Positions 35,601 to 46,532 are shown, counted from the first letter of the stretch. The stretch: DNA of 64,000 bases from Ceratotherium simum simum (GCF_000283155.1 NW_004454216.1:4830846-4894845); one strand, 5' to 3'. Notes: generated from the letters alone by a model not told the origin. Numbers and translations are program-made.

Positions 35601-36045
35601 TTGACAAAATCATCCCATTTGCAACAACATGGATGGGCCTGGAGGGTGTTATGTTAAGCGAAATAAGCCAGAAAGAGAAAGACAAACACTGTATGATCTC
35701 ACTCATATGTGGAATATAAACCAACACATGGACAGAGAAAACTGTATTGTGGTTACCAGGGGCAATAGGGGTAGGGGGTGGGCACAAGGGGTGAAGGGAG
35801 ACATATATATGGTGATGGACAAACAAAAATGTACGACCCAAAATTTCACAATGTTATAAACCATGAAAACATCAATAAAAAAAATATTTCACAATGGGGT
35901 AATCATACCATTGTAATGTTAAGTGGATACAAATGAGGATTCAAAATTGTAGTTTCATCTATACGTGACCTGAATGTGTCCCAGACCCCACCTTCATCTG
36001 TATCCTCACTAAAGGCATGTTGAGTGTTAAAAAAAAAAAAAAAAA
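35601..36045 (+). mobile_element. 5'-truncated L1 with candidate 3' transduction
   Basis: The L1 3' end ('caacaacatggatgggcctg', 'gcgaaataagccagaaagag', 'tgtataaacc'-like region) ends near an A-rich 'caataaaaaaaatat' at 35872-35886. About 140 bp of non-L1 sequence follows, then a pure A17 tail (36029-36045). TSD gttgacttt lies at 35592-35600 and 36046-36054. The second tail directly before the TSD implies the extra segment was part of the inserted RNA. Confidence 0.82.
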
Positions 36046-36079
36046 GTTGACTTTCTTTCAAGACTGCATGATCTGCCTT

Positions 36080-37325
36080 GTGTTTTTTAATTTTCTTTCT
36101 TTTAATTTATTGAAGTATAATTTATAAACAAAAATGCACTAGTCTTACATTTTCAGCTGCAACAGTCTTGACAATTATATATTTGTATATACCCATGTAA
36201 CCACCACCCAGAACAAGATGTAGAACATTTATATCACATCAGACAATTCCCTCATGCCTTTCCCATTCAATTTTCCTCTTCTTCTGTTCTTGAACTTTAT
36301 ATAAATGGAACTACATAGTATGAACTCTTTGTGTCTGGCATCTCTTGCTCAATGTAATGTCTATGAGAGTCATCCCTGCTGTTACCTAAATTAATAGTCC
36401 ATTTCTTTTTATTACTATGTAGTATTCTAATGTTTATTTGTTGATATTGTTTATGTATCCATTTTCCTGTTGATGGATATTTGGGCTGTTTCCAGTTTGG
36501 GCTTGTCGTGAATAAGGTTGCTATGATGTCTATTTGAGGGCATATGCTTTTATTTCTTTTGAGTAAATACCTAGCTGTGGAGCTGGGTCATAGGGTAGAC
36601 GTATGTTTAATTTTACAGTAAAATGCCAAACAGTTCTCCAAACTGGTTGTATCATTTTATACTCCCTCCAACATTGTACAAGGGTTGTGGTTACTGTTCA
36701 CTGGTATTGCTAGTATTTTTTTTATTTTACTCATACAAGTGGGTGTGAAATGATCTGTGTTGTTTTAATTTGCATTTCCCTGATGGCTAATGATGATGAA
36801 CACCATTCCTGTGCTTATTGGCGATTCCTGTATCTTTCTTGTGACATGCTGGTTCAAGTGTTTGGACTGTTTTGTAAATGAGTTACTCATCTTTGTATTG
36901 TTGATTTATGGAAGTTCTTTATATATTCTCATAAAAAGTGTTATTTTCAGATATATGTATTGCAAATATTCTTCCCAGTGCATAGTTTTCCTATTTCATT
37001 TTCTTAATGGAATCTTTCGATGAGCAGAAATTTTTCCATTCAATGAAATCCAATTAATCATTTTTGTTGTTTTTAGATCAGTATTTTATGTGTCTTGTTT
37101 AATATGTTTTTACAAATTCACAGAGCTATTTTTTATTTTCTTCTAGAAGTTTTATAATATTAGCTTTTACATTTAGGTTTATGATGTATCTCAGGTTAAG
37201 GTTTGTATAAAATGGAGTAGGGATTGAGGAGGGTTTTTTTTTCATGTAGAGATCCACATGCTAGAAAGACTTTCCTTTCCCTATTGTATTGGCTCATGAC
37301 TTGGTTGAACATCAATTGACTATAC
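36080..37325 (-). mobile_element. 5'-truncated L1, minus strand
   Basis: Complement of the L1 3' end and ORF2 C-terminus: 'ttaatttattgaagtataat' at 36102, 'gtaaccaccacccagaacaa' near 36198, 'gagctgggtcatagggtaga' near 36579, 'ttaatttgcatttccctgat' near 36766 and 'catcaattgactatacatgc' near 37310. Inserted into the L2 copy. The plus frame 36790-37023 is an antisense shadow. Confidence 0.85.
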
Positions 37326-38012
37326 ATGCCTTACATTTTAAAAAGATCACTGGTTCCTGTGTTGACCACACACCATGGGAGGTGCAGGAACAGAAGAAGC
37401 AGACTTAACTGTCAAAAGACTACTGAAATAATCCAATACCACCACTTGGACAACAGTGATGGTAGGTCTAATTTTCGACACATTTTGAGAGTAAATCAAG
37501 AAGATTTGTTAATAGATTGGCTGCAACCACAGAGAAGAGGTGATATCAAGCATGGCTGCAAGTTTTCTGGCTTGAGCAACCAGTAGAAAGACGGAGAGAT
37601 AAAGTTGCTGTTTACTAAGATGAGGAAGACTCTGTGCAAATAGCTTTGAATGGCAAAACCTGGAGATATACATATGCCTATTTGGTCTCCAAGTGGAGAT
37701 GTTCTCAGATGTGAACAATATTCACTACAATTACAATTTTTTTGTGGAAGCCATTTGTGATGTGACCATTAGTTTTTTTTTTTTTTTTACATTTTCTCAG
37801 GGATCTTTATGGTAATCTAGATTCCTATATCCAACTGCGTACTAGACATTTTTACCTGGAATGCACTCGAGTATCTCAAGACCACAATGTTTAAAACTAG
37901 ACTTAACAACTTGCCCCACCCTTGCTCTCCACAATTCTTTTAATGGCTGAAGGATGTTCAAGTCAAAAAAAATGTGGAGTCATTCCAGATGTTTTCCTCT
38001 CTCTTTCTATTA

Positions 38013-41009
38013 CAATCATGCACTGCATAACAACATTTCAGTCTATGATGGACTGCATATTATGGTGGTCCTTTAAAATTATAATGGAGCTAAAAAATTC
38101 CTGTCATCTAGTGATGTTGTAGCTGTCATAACATCACAGTGCAATGTGTTACTCACAAGTTTGTGGTGATGCTGGTGTAAACAAAACAAACCTACTACAC
38201 TACCAGTTGTATAAATGCATATCACGTACAATTATGTACAGTACATAATACTTGATAGTCATAATAAATGACTATGTTACTGGATTATGCATTTACTATA
38301 CTACACTTTTTATAGTTGTTTTAGAGTGTGCTCTTTCTACTTATAAAAGAAAAGTTTACTGTGAAACAGTATGCCATATTACACCAGCAGCCGCCTCATA
38401 CATCTCGTGTTTACCATGTTTCTTGATGGCATCGTTTTCTCTTGTGCGTGATTTAATCCCTTGTTGTTGTGTTCATCGTGGCCCCTAAGTGTACAAAATC
38501 TACTGCTAACTTTGTCAGTAAGAGGCCATGTTGAGTGAGTGACCTGGAAAAAAAATTAAAAGTGATTAAGGACTATGAAGGTGGAAAATCAGTGAAGGTT
38601 ATTGCTCGCCAGTCAGGCATGTCCCATTCCACCATAGCTATGATCTTGAAGAACAAGAACAATGTGACAGAAGCTGTTAAAGCCTTCATTGAAGGCAACA
38701 AGACTAACAAAAATTCAAGAAGAGCCTATACCAGATGTGGAAAAACTTCCAATGACCTAGATTGAAGACCAGACACAGAAGCATATCCCTCTCAGCACCA
38801 TGACAATCATGGCCAAACCAAAAAGGTTGTTTGAAATCCTGAAAGAAAAGGCTGGACCCAACTACAATGTTGAATTTACTGCTAGCTCTGGGTGGTTTAA
38901 ACAATTCAAGAATCATTATTCATTACATAATGTGAAAGTAAGTGGTGAGTCTGTGAGTACAGCTGAGGGCAGCTGAAGAATTTTTGGAAACTCTCGATAA
39001 GCTGATTATGAAGAAAATTACTTGCCAGTGCAAATATTCAATATGGATGAAACCTCCCAATTCTGGAAATGGATGCCTGAAAGGACTTTCCTCCGTATGG
39101 AGGCCATGTCAATGCCAAGTTTCAAGGCTTTTAAGGACAGGATAATGTCTTGGTTAGAGGAATGTTGCAGGCTATAAATTGAAACCCTTTGTGATCGGGC
39201 ACAGTAAGAACCCTGGGCACAGTGAGAACCCTTCAAGCATATCAATAAGCATACACTTCCAGTGTACTACAGGAGCAGTAAGAAGTTCTGGGTGACCCAG
39301 CTCCTCTTTCAAGATGCCCTCCTGAATTGCTATTCCAGCAAAATGGAAAAGTACTGTTTGGAGAATAATATATCTTTCAAGATTTTGCTTATTGTTGATA
39401 ATGCATATCCCAAGATATGCATTGGGATATCTTTGTCCAAATATCAAAGTGGTGTTTCTCCCTCCACACACCACTTCTTTGATCCAACCAATGGATCGGG
39501 GAGTTAGAGCAGCATTTAAGGCCTACTACGTGAGGAGGACTTTTGCCCAAGCTATTGCTACGACTGAGGAAGACATGGATGCAATTCTGAAAGGATTACA
39601 TCATCTTTGACTGCACTGAGAACCTTGTTTGGGCTTGGAATGATGTCACCAGGGAGTATATGAATGACATCTGGAAAAAGATACTCACGAGTTTCATCCT
39701 TGACTTCAAAGGATTTGCCGAGGATGAGGAGGTTGCAAAAATCAAGAAGGCTGTAGTTGAGATGGCAAACAACTTTAACCTGGGTGTAGATGAGGATGAC
39801 ATTGAGGAGCTCCTAGAGGTGGTCCCTGAGGAATTGACTAATGAGGAGTTGTTGAAACTAGAACAAGAACACATAGCTGAAGAAGAGGCAAGAGAAAAGG
39901 AAACTGCAGGAGAAGAGAAAGAAGAATCCTCAAGAAAATTCACAAAGAAGGGTTTAGCAGAAGCTTTTGCAGACCTCAACAAGCTCTTTAAAAAGTTTGA
40001 AAACGTGGACCCCAACGCTGAAAGGTTTTCATTAGTAGAGAGGAGTGTTCATGGTGCATTATCCACTTACAAGCAAATCTATGATGAAAAAAATAACCTA
40101 ATCAAGCAAATCACGATGGACATATTTCTGAGAGGAGTGACACCTCCTGAGGAAGAGCTCAAGCAGGTCCTTCAGTACGTATTCCAGAAGAAGGCGTTAT
40201 CATCATAGGAGATGACATCTCCATGCGTGTTATTGCCCCTGAAGACCTTCCAGTGGGACAAGATATAGATGTGGAAGACAGTGATATTGATGACCCTGAC
40301 CCTGTGTAGGCCTAGGCTAATCTGTGTGCTTGCGTCTTAGTTTTTAACAGAAAAGTTGAAAGAGTAAAAAAAAAAAAAAAATTTTTTAAATAGGAAAAAG
40401 CTTATAGAATATAATATAAATAAAATATTTTTGTACAGCTGTACAATGTGTTTGTTTTAAGCTGAGTTATTACAAAAGAGTCAAAAGTTAAAAAAATTAA
40501 AACATTATAAAGTAAAAAAGTTACAGTAAGCTAAGGTTAATTTATTATTGAAAAATAAAAATATTTTTTTATAAATTTAGTGTCATCTAAGTGTACAATG
40601 TTTATAAAGTCTACAGTAGTGTACGGTAATGTCCTAGACCTTCACATTCACTCACCACTCACTTACTGACTCACCCAGAGCAACTTCCAGTCCTGCGAGC
40701 TCCATTCATAGTAAGTGCCCTTTACAGGTGTACCAATTTTTGTCTTTTATATTATATTTTTACTGTACTTTTGTATGTTTAGATATACAAATATTTACCG
40801 TGTGTTACAACTACCTACAGTATTCAGTACAGTAACATGCTGTACAGGTTTGTAGCCTCGGAGCAGTAGGCTATACCCGATAGCCTAGGTGTGTAGTAGG
40901 CTATACCATCTAGGTTTATGTAAGTACACTCTGATGTTCGCACAACGACAAAATTGCCTAACGATGCATTTCTCAGAATGCATACTGATTGTTAAGTGAC
41001 ACACAATTG
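38013..41009 (+). mobile_element. Near full-length Tigger (TcMar-Tigger, pogo type) DNA transposon
   Basis: A 2997-bp element flanked by TA on both sides (38011-38012 and 41010-41011), the Tc1/mariner target site. The left end reads caatcatgcactgcataac; the complement of the right end reads caattgtgtgtcacttaac, giving imperfect terminal inverted repeats. Between them lie a 5' non-coding region, a broken transposase gene (38478-40309) and a long A/T-rich 3' region with several gtaca-rich stretches. The layout matches the Tigger3/Tigger4 group as I remember it; the exact subfamily needs a database comparison. The copy cannot make transposase. Confidence 0.9.
38478..40309 (+). pseudogene. Decayed Tigger (pogo-like) transposase
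   Basis: The family product is a transposase with an N-terminal CENP-B/psq-like helix-turn-helix, a second CENP-B-type DNA-binding domain and a DDD catalytic domain that excises and inserts the element at TA. Here the start is GTG at 38478 and the frame meets TGA at 38532, at a former CpG by the family sequence. The first HTH survives at 38535-38765 (KLKVIKDYEGGKSV, then RQSGMSHSTIAMIL). Catalytic aspartates can be placed at 39046-39048 (NMDET), 39397-39399 (IVDNA) and 39494-39496 (QPMDRG). The second-to-third spacing is 97 bases, not a multiple of three, so a frameshift lies between them. An acidic C-terminal segment is open at 39660-40208. A further frameshift near 40160 separates it from the likely terminal TAG at 40307-40309. 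Non-functional; unrelated to any host gene here. Confidence 0.9.
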
Positions 41010-41204
41010 TATATCTAAGTCTTATTTGCCAAGCCCTAGCAACCTATATGTTAAAAATATGTATGAAAAAATGACCTTTCAGCTATATCCCCTTAATAGG
41101 TCTTGCCTAAGAATTTTTGAGACTACATTCATAAAATTCCCACTAATTTCTACTCCCTTGTTTTTGCTCACTAAGAAAATCTGGCTCCTTTGAAGAGCAG
41201 TAAA

Positions 41205-41430
41205 TGCAGCACATGTTGGGTGGCCTGAGTTAGAATCAGGCCTTGGTCAGAATCGTTCTTGTACCTCTTCCTAGCTGTATGACTTTAGGCAAATTAGGAA
41301 CCATCTCTGTAAAATGAAGATAACACTGGCATGACCTCATGGGATTGGTGGGGAGATTAAATTAGTTAATAAGTGTAGAGTACTTAGTTCTCGGCACAGG
41401 GCGCTCAGTCGATGTTAGCTCTTTAGCTCT
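41205..41430 (+). mobile_element. MIR, plus strand
   Basis: 'ttagaatcaggccttggtca', 'cctagctgtatgactttagg', 'ccatctctgtaaaatgaaga', 'tcatgggattggtggggaga' and 'ttctcggcacagggcgctca' give a near full-length MIR in sense. Confidence 0.7.
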
Positions 41431-41454
41431 TCTTGTTTTTATTATTTCTAACCA

Positions 41455-41940
41455 TTCATGGTTAACCATATCCTCCATTTAGGTTCAGCCTCATCATCTC
41501 CCGTTTGGAATACTCGTTGCACTGTGGTCCTAACCGGCCTGCCTGACGCCAGGTGGCAAACTCTGACAGTGATTCTTTTCCTCTAAAATGAGAACCTGTT
41601 CAACTAATTCTACTGAATAAAAATCCTGCAATGACTCTAATATCACCTATACGGTAAATTCCAATACACAGTGTGTGGCATTTATAATCTTATCTTGCTA
41701 TCCTCCTCTCTCTCCAGTTCATCCCTTTCCAGCCTCATTTCCTACTGCCTCCTCCCATGGTATGCTCAAGTCACACTGCTGGTTAGTCTCCCCTCAGGTA
41801 CTTACAAATGTCTGTTTGCCCGTCCAACCTCCTCATCCTAAAAAACTGCTGTTTCTTCTGCAAGATTCTGTAAAATCTTTGTCTTTGTATAACAAACCAA
41901 CTTGGGCACACTTTCCTTCACGTGTCCCTTCTTTGTAGCC
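41455..41940 (+). mobile_element. L2 ORF2 3' part, plus strand
   Basis: 'cctcatcatctcccgtttgg', 'ctcgttgcactgtggtccta', 'aaaaatcctgcaatgactct' and 'ctcctctctctccagttcat' follow the C-terminal coding and 3' region of L2. The frame at 41675-41938 is an L2 remnant. Confidence 0.62.
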
Positions 41941-42594
41941 TTCATATGACTCTACTACACCACAACAAGACAAAGTCTTTATCTTAAGAGTTGGCCTCAG
42001 AGTTTATTTTTACACATGACCCTCATTTGAAAAAAACAAACTAAAGCAATTAGTAAGCTGCCCTCAGTAGAAGAAGGAAGATTGAGTGTCTAGATATTAG
42101 TAGGAACCCAAGCGACAAGGAGCACACAAAGCTTCACTGCTGAGAAACTGATGTTTTTCGAAACTGGGTCCTGAGAGAAAGAAGCAGCCAGTGTGAGATT
42201 AGGGATGTTCTGGGTGATGAGCCAGTGGACCTGCACTTTTGTGGGGGAGGCTGAAGGACATTTAAGAACAGATCTGCTAAGTGTTCAGTTTGAAGATGTT
42301 TGCATTTCTTGAACCTCTCCTCTGCCTCCCCACCACATCTTCAAAAAAGTTTGCTATATGCTGTCTTACGTATCTGGCATGTGTGTGAAGTGGGTGGGAG
42401 TTTAGGAACAATCAAGGAAGGACTGATTTTTCACAGCAGGGACAATTCAGTGTGAATTAGAGACAACATATAGAGAAAGAAAAGCTCAGATACAGAGGAA
42501 AGGGATGCTGGGGGAAGGTTTCAGCCGCATTTTATTTAGAGCTCAAGGGGCGTGAAGGCTCTTGCTGACAGCCCAGTTATGATGGCATTTATCC
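41941..42594. other. No gene seen
   Basis: Unrecognised sequence between two L2 pieces. Confidence 0.4.
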
Positions 42595-43125
42595 CTTATA
42601 GGTCCTCTCACTATTCTTTCACCTAATTAAATCTTTCACATTTAGTTCTCAACCTAAATGTCCCTTCCTTAAGAAAGCTGGCCTTGACCCCTGAGGATAG
42701 GTTAAGTCCCTTGGTTACATGATTTCTCAACACTTTATATTATAGAGCTATAGTTCGCAACCTAGGGCACTATTCCTCCCAGGGGCCTTTGGCAATGTTG
42801 GAACCTTATTTGATTGCACAGCTGCAGGGGATTGGAGAGGAGAGTACTCTAGCAACTAGTGGGGTTAGAGATCAGGGATGCTGCTACATGTCCTATAATA
42901 TACAAAGAATTATTCAGCTCAGAATGTCAATACTGTCAAAGTTGTGAAACTCTGGTGTAGAGTCTACAATATATTTGGTAAGTCATAATTACTTGTTTTA
43001 TATTTATGTTCCTCACTAGACTATACCCTCCATAAGGAAAGGTTGAGTTGATTTTGTTCATCAGGGTGTTCTTACTGCCTAGGCTAGTACTTAGCACATA
43101 GTTGATGCTCAATAAAAAGTTGATT
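42595..43125 (+). mobile_element. L2 3' end interrupted by MER5A
   Basis: 'tcacctaattaaatctttca', 'aacctaaatgtcccttcctt' and 'gaaagctggccttgacccct' are L2, broken at 42748-42954, then resume with 'actataccctccataaggaa' and 'tacttagcacatagttgatg' to the L2 3' end. Confidence 0.62.
42748..42954 (+). mobile_element. MER5A-type hAT-Charlie MITE
   Basis: A 207-bp unit shows the MER5A layout: a degraded 'ttcgcaacc' left end, 'ccaggggcctttggcaatgt', 'gggatgctgctacatgtcct', 'aatgtcaatactgtcaaagt' and the 'gttgtgaaactctg' right end. The 8-bp flanks ttatagag (42740-42747) and gtgtagag (42955-42962) match at 6 of 8 positions, an aged hAT target duplication. Confidence 0.82.
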
Positions 43126-43139
43126 TATTTCCATATATT

Positions 43140-43280
43140 TGTTTATTCATGTGTCTATGTCTCCACTGGACTACACTCTCACTGAGGGAAGACCAACTAT
43201 TTTTCCATCAATGGGATAACAGCCTGAAGCATAGTGCTGACACATGGTAAATGGGCCATAATATTTTTTCAGTAAATGAA
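43140..43280 (+). mobile_element. Second L2 3' end
   Basis: 'tgtctccactggactacact' and 'catagtgctgacacatggta' give another L2 3' terminus directly after the previous one. Confidence 0.52.
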
Positions 43281-44309
43281 AAATTATACAGATTCTCTGT
43301 AATTTTCAAGAGGATGAAATGCAAGGTTAACACATACTTTTTTTCTCTTCCTAAATCTTCTTTGAATACAACTTTTTCTACATTCTTAGGCCAAGCAAAC
43401 TGCCCAGAGAAATAATTTGTCTATAGTGATAATTAGTCCAAACTGATTTTGTTTTAAGACAGAAAAGAAAAATAATTTTACTTCTGTATAAAATAATTAC
43501 TTCTCAGTCTGATTATTTCATGTCTAAATAATAGAAGGAGGCAGTATTTTAAGTGTCAGAGAAGGAAGCTGTCTTCCTCAGCGATCTTTTGCATGCTAAG
43601 AGTTCATAATTTAGCAGGAAAGCTTGACATATAAACAAATAATCATAATACAATGAGAAAGAGTTGAGATGACGTCACTGAGTCCTCATTGCCTAAAACA
43701 GTGCCTCGTTTAGAGTAGGAACTTGCTAGATGAATTTAAAAGGACATGGTATAAGCCTGACAATAATGATGTTCGATAAATGGCCAATTTCATTTTTCTC
43801 CTAATGGGTAAGAACCCAATGTGTATAAGCTTTCTGTGCATGTGTACATCCTTAGCACTTCCACCAGGTCTTTCCTAAAGGACCTGGCTATGTTCACTGA
43901 GGGATTAAGGGATCTCAATGTTAAAAAGTTTTGACGAGGCTCAGTATGGATTTTGGGGAAGAAAGACAATGAAGGGAAATAAACTTTCTTTCATTGGTTT
44001 TGTCCCAATATTCTCATAGATAAACACCTCCCTCTGTCCAAACTAGAACCTACTCTAATTCCCAGGCCCTATATCATGGGGTTTCATCTGTTCTTTCCTC
44101 ATGAAATTACTTTCTGCTTTCCTCATCTATCAAAATCTCACTTGCCTCTTAATATCCAACTCAAAAGCTCCTTCTACCAGGAAGCTCAGTAGATCTCTCC
44201 CTCCCTGAACAGCAATAGCACTGTCTTCTTGGTTCCACTCATGGCATTGATACCAGCTGTTCTGAATTCCAAGGTCTAAACAGGTATGTTATCTACTCAG
44301 GTGAGAGGA
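43281..44309. other. No gene seen; weak L2 fragments
   Basis: Mostly unrecognised. L2-like phrases occur at 43690-43735 ('acagtgcctcgtttagagta') and 44125-44200 ('tcttaatatccaactcaaaa') but are too diverged to delimit. Confidence 0.38.
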
Positions 44310-44500
44310 ACTCTTAGTAGTGCATGGGGCATGAGCTTTGAGTCATGCAGATTTTCAGTCTTGGTTATTTGGCTTTTGGAAAATTATATAATTTACTGAA
44401 GACTCATTTTTGTAATCTATAAAATGGAGATAATAACATACAGGATTAAACCAGATAGCATCTATTAAGATATATTAGATGCTCAATAAACCTCACTGGT
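44310..44500 (+). mobile_element. MIR, plus strand
   Basis: 'atgagctttgagtcatgcag', 'tcatttttgtaatctataaa', 'atggagataataacatacag' and 'tagatgctcaataaacctca' follow MIR in sense. Confidence 0.55.
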
Positions 44501-44605
44501 CTACCATGTCCTTTTCACTAGATTATAAATTTCTAGGTTCTTTTATTTTAGTCTAGAGCAGCACATAACAAAGTATCTGCACAATATTTTTAATACATTT
44601 ATTTA

Positions 44606-44911
44606 TTTTTATTTATTTATTTATTTTTGTGAGGAAGATCAGCCCTGAGCTAACATCCATGCTAATCCTCCTCTTTTTGCTGAGGAAGACCGGCTCTGAG
44701 CTAACATCTATTGCTAATCCTCCTCCTTTTTTTTCCCAAAGCCCCAGTAGATAGTTGTATGTCATAGTTGCACATCCTTCTAGTTGCTGTATGTGGGACG
44801 CGGCCTCAGCATGGCCAGAGAAGCAGTGCGTCAGTGCGCGCCCGGGATCCGAACCCGGGCCGCCAGTAGCGGAGTGTGGGCACTTAACCGCTAAGCCACT
44901 GGGCCGGCCCC
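44606..44911 (-). mobile_element. ERE SINE, long class with two tail units
   Basis: Minus-strand ERE with two 'gaggaagac..ctgagctaacatc' units, 'agccccagtagatagttgta' and a well-preserved CpG-rich head ending GGGCCGGCCC. The TSD is A/T-rich, so its edges are uncertain: catttattt at 44597-44605 and 44912-44920 fits. The 128-codon minus frame at 44613-44999 is a SINE translation. Confidence 0.93.
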
Positions 44912-45207
44912 CATTTATTTTTAAAACAGTTTTAGATTTATAGAAAAATTGTGCAAACAGTACAGAAAGTTCCCATTTACCTTGCACTAAATTTCCCATA
45001 TTATTAATATCCTACATTAGTATGATATATTTGTTACAAATAATGAACCAGTATTGATATATTATTAACTAGAGCCCATACTTTATTCATATTTCCTTAG
45101 TTTTTACCTAATATCTTTTATCTGTTGCAATACCACATTACGTTTAGTCAACATGTCTCCTTAGGCCCCTCTTGGTTATGACAGTTTCTCAGATTTTCCT
45201 TGTTTTT

Positions 45208-45444
45208 TTTTTGTGAGGAAGCTTAGCCCTGAGCTAACATCATTGCCAATCCTCCTCTTTTTTGCTGAGGAAGATTGGCCCTGGGCTAACATCCGTACCC
45301 ATCTTCCTCTACTTTATATGGGATGCCGCCACAGCACGGCTTGACAAGCAGTGCGTAGGTCCACGCCTGGGATCCGAACCTGTGAACCCGGGGCCATGAA
45401 AGCAGAGCGCACGAACTTGACCACTACGCCACCAGGCCGGCCCC
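45208..45444 (-). mobile_element. ERE SINE, TATAAAGTGGAGG-body class
   Basis: Minus-strand ERE: 'cctctactttatatgggatg' is the complement of the TATA-like body, and the copy ends in GGCCGGCCCC. A perfect 18-bp TSD, cagattttccttgttttt, lies at 45190-45207 and 45445-45462 within L1 sequence. Confidence 0.96.
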
Positions 45445-45896
45445 CAGATTTTCCTTGTTTTTGACGACTTTAACAGTTTTGAGAAGTACTCGTCAGGTAT
45501 TTTGTGGAATGTCCCTCAAAAACAAAAACACAGAACCTTTGTTTGATGTGTCTTATCTGATGCTTTTCTGATTATTTGTCTGATGTTTTTGTCGTGATTA
45601 GGCTGAGAGTACACGCTTTGGGGAGGAGGACCTTGGAGATAAAGGGCCATTTTCATCATATCATATCAGGGGCATGTACTATCAAATGATTTATCACTGT
45701 TGATGTTGACCTTGGCTAAGGAAGTGTTTTTCAGATTTTTCAACCATAAATTTACTTTTTTTCACCTCTTTCCATACTTCACTTTTTTTGAAGGAAGTCA
45801 CAATGCACAGCCCACACTTAAAAAGTGGGGAGTTGTGCCTCACATCCTTGAGTGTAGAGTGTCTAAATATTATTTGGAATTGTTCTGCATGGAAGA

Positions 45897-45952
45897 TTGT
45901 GGGGTTCTACCAGAGAAGCAGAGCCAGGATATATGTACACAGTTAAATAGAT

Positions 45953-46012
<60 letters not shown>

Positions 46013-46350
46013 TGTGTCTTACATGCTTATGGAAGCAGACAAATCTGAAATCTGTCGGGCAGGCTGGCACAATAGACACTCTCAGGCAAGAGCTGATACT
46101 GTAGCCCAGAGAATCAGAGGTGGAATTTCTTCTTATTCTGGAAACCTCAGTTTTCCTCTAAAGACTGTTTAACTGATTGGATTAGGTCACTCAGATTATC
46201 AAGAGTAATCTGTTTTGCTTAAAGCCAACTTATTGTAGATGTTAACTATATCTACAAAATATCTTTATAGCAACACCTAGATTAGAATTTAATTGAACAA
46301 CTGGGCACTATGGCCTAGCCAAGTTGACACATAAAATTAACCATCATAAT
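45897..46350 (-). mobile_element. MLT1-type MaLR LTR, minus strand
   Basis: Plus-strand text 'ggttctaccagagaagcaga' at the left and 'ccaagttgacacataaaatt' at the right is the complement of MLT1 LTR termini. Internal landmarks are 'aaatctgtcgggcaggctgg', 'ttaactgattggattaggtc' and 'gggcactatggcctagccaa'. It lies within the L1 and is interrupted by an expanded tetranucleotide repeat. Confidence 0.8.
45953..46012. repeat. (GATA)n then (GACA)n microsatellite
   Basis: About twelve uninterrupted GATA-type units at 45953-46000 followed by three CAGA units to 46012. It grew from the tetranucleotide-prone segment of the MLT1 LTR. The SIYLSIYL frame on the minus strand is a translation of it. Confidence 0.95.
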
Positions 46351-46530
46351 ATCATCTCTCTCATTAATTAATTAAATTATTCATTTATAGCAGTGTGGAC
46401 TCAAGGACATTTATTTCATTCTTCTGGTTATAATCCAACACTACTTTATGTTGTGGCTCAAATTGTTCCAGCTTTGGCCATTGGGAGCTCTTGTAGTTGC
46501 CTACTGTGTCTCTTTGACATAATCCCACTA

Positions 46531-46532
46531 TT

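Larger units (their letters stand above)
35010..37735 (-). mobile_element. L2 minus-strand copy split by two L1 insertions
   Basis: The L2 3' terminus complement ('caacaaatatttatcaagag') is at 35020. L2 ORF2 complement continues ('gatgacatttcagcagacag', 'atagcaaggaggccagagtg') to 35600. It is broken at 35601-36045 by a plus-strand L1 and at about 36080-37325 by a minus-strand L1, and resumes at 37348 ('ctggttcctgtgttgaccac') through 'gcttgagcaaccagtagaaa' and 'tctccaagtggagatgttct' to about 37735. The order of segments matches L2 read in reverse. The 259-codon minus frame at 35062-35841 crosses L2 and L1 and is not a gene. Confidence 0.68.
37800..41190 (+). mobile_element. L2 plus-strand fragment, interrupted by Tigger
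   Basis: 'ttacctggaatgcactcgag', 'tatctcaagaccacaatgtt' and 'ggagtcattccagatgtttt' resemble L2 ORF2 coding in sense up to 38012. After the Tigger element 'ctaagtcttatttgccaagc' may continue it at 41012. Diverged; the right-hand part is weaker. Confidence 0.42.

Noticed and set aside
35062..35841. 259-codon minus-strand open frame, the longest in the window
   Set aside because: It runs through an L2 copy, a TG microsatellite and an L1 insertion and crosses the L1 junction at 35601. No host protein would be built this way.
39596..40015. 139-codon minus-strand serine-rich frame
   Set aside because: It is the antisense of the acidic C-terminal region of the Tigger transposase.
45953..46012. CRISPR-like direct repeats
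   Set aside because: The repeats are a 4-bp microsatellite with no spacers, and the genome is mammalian.
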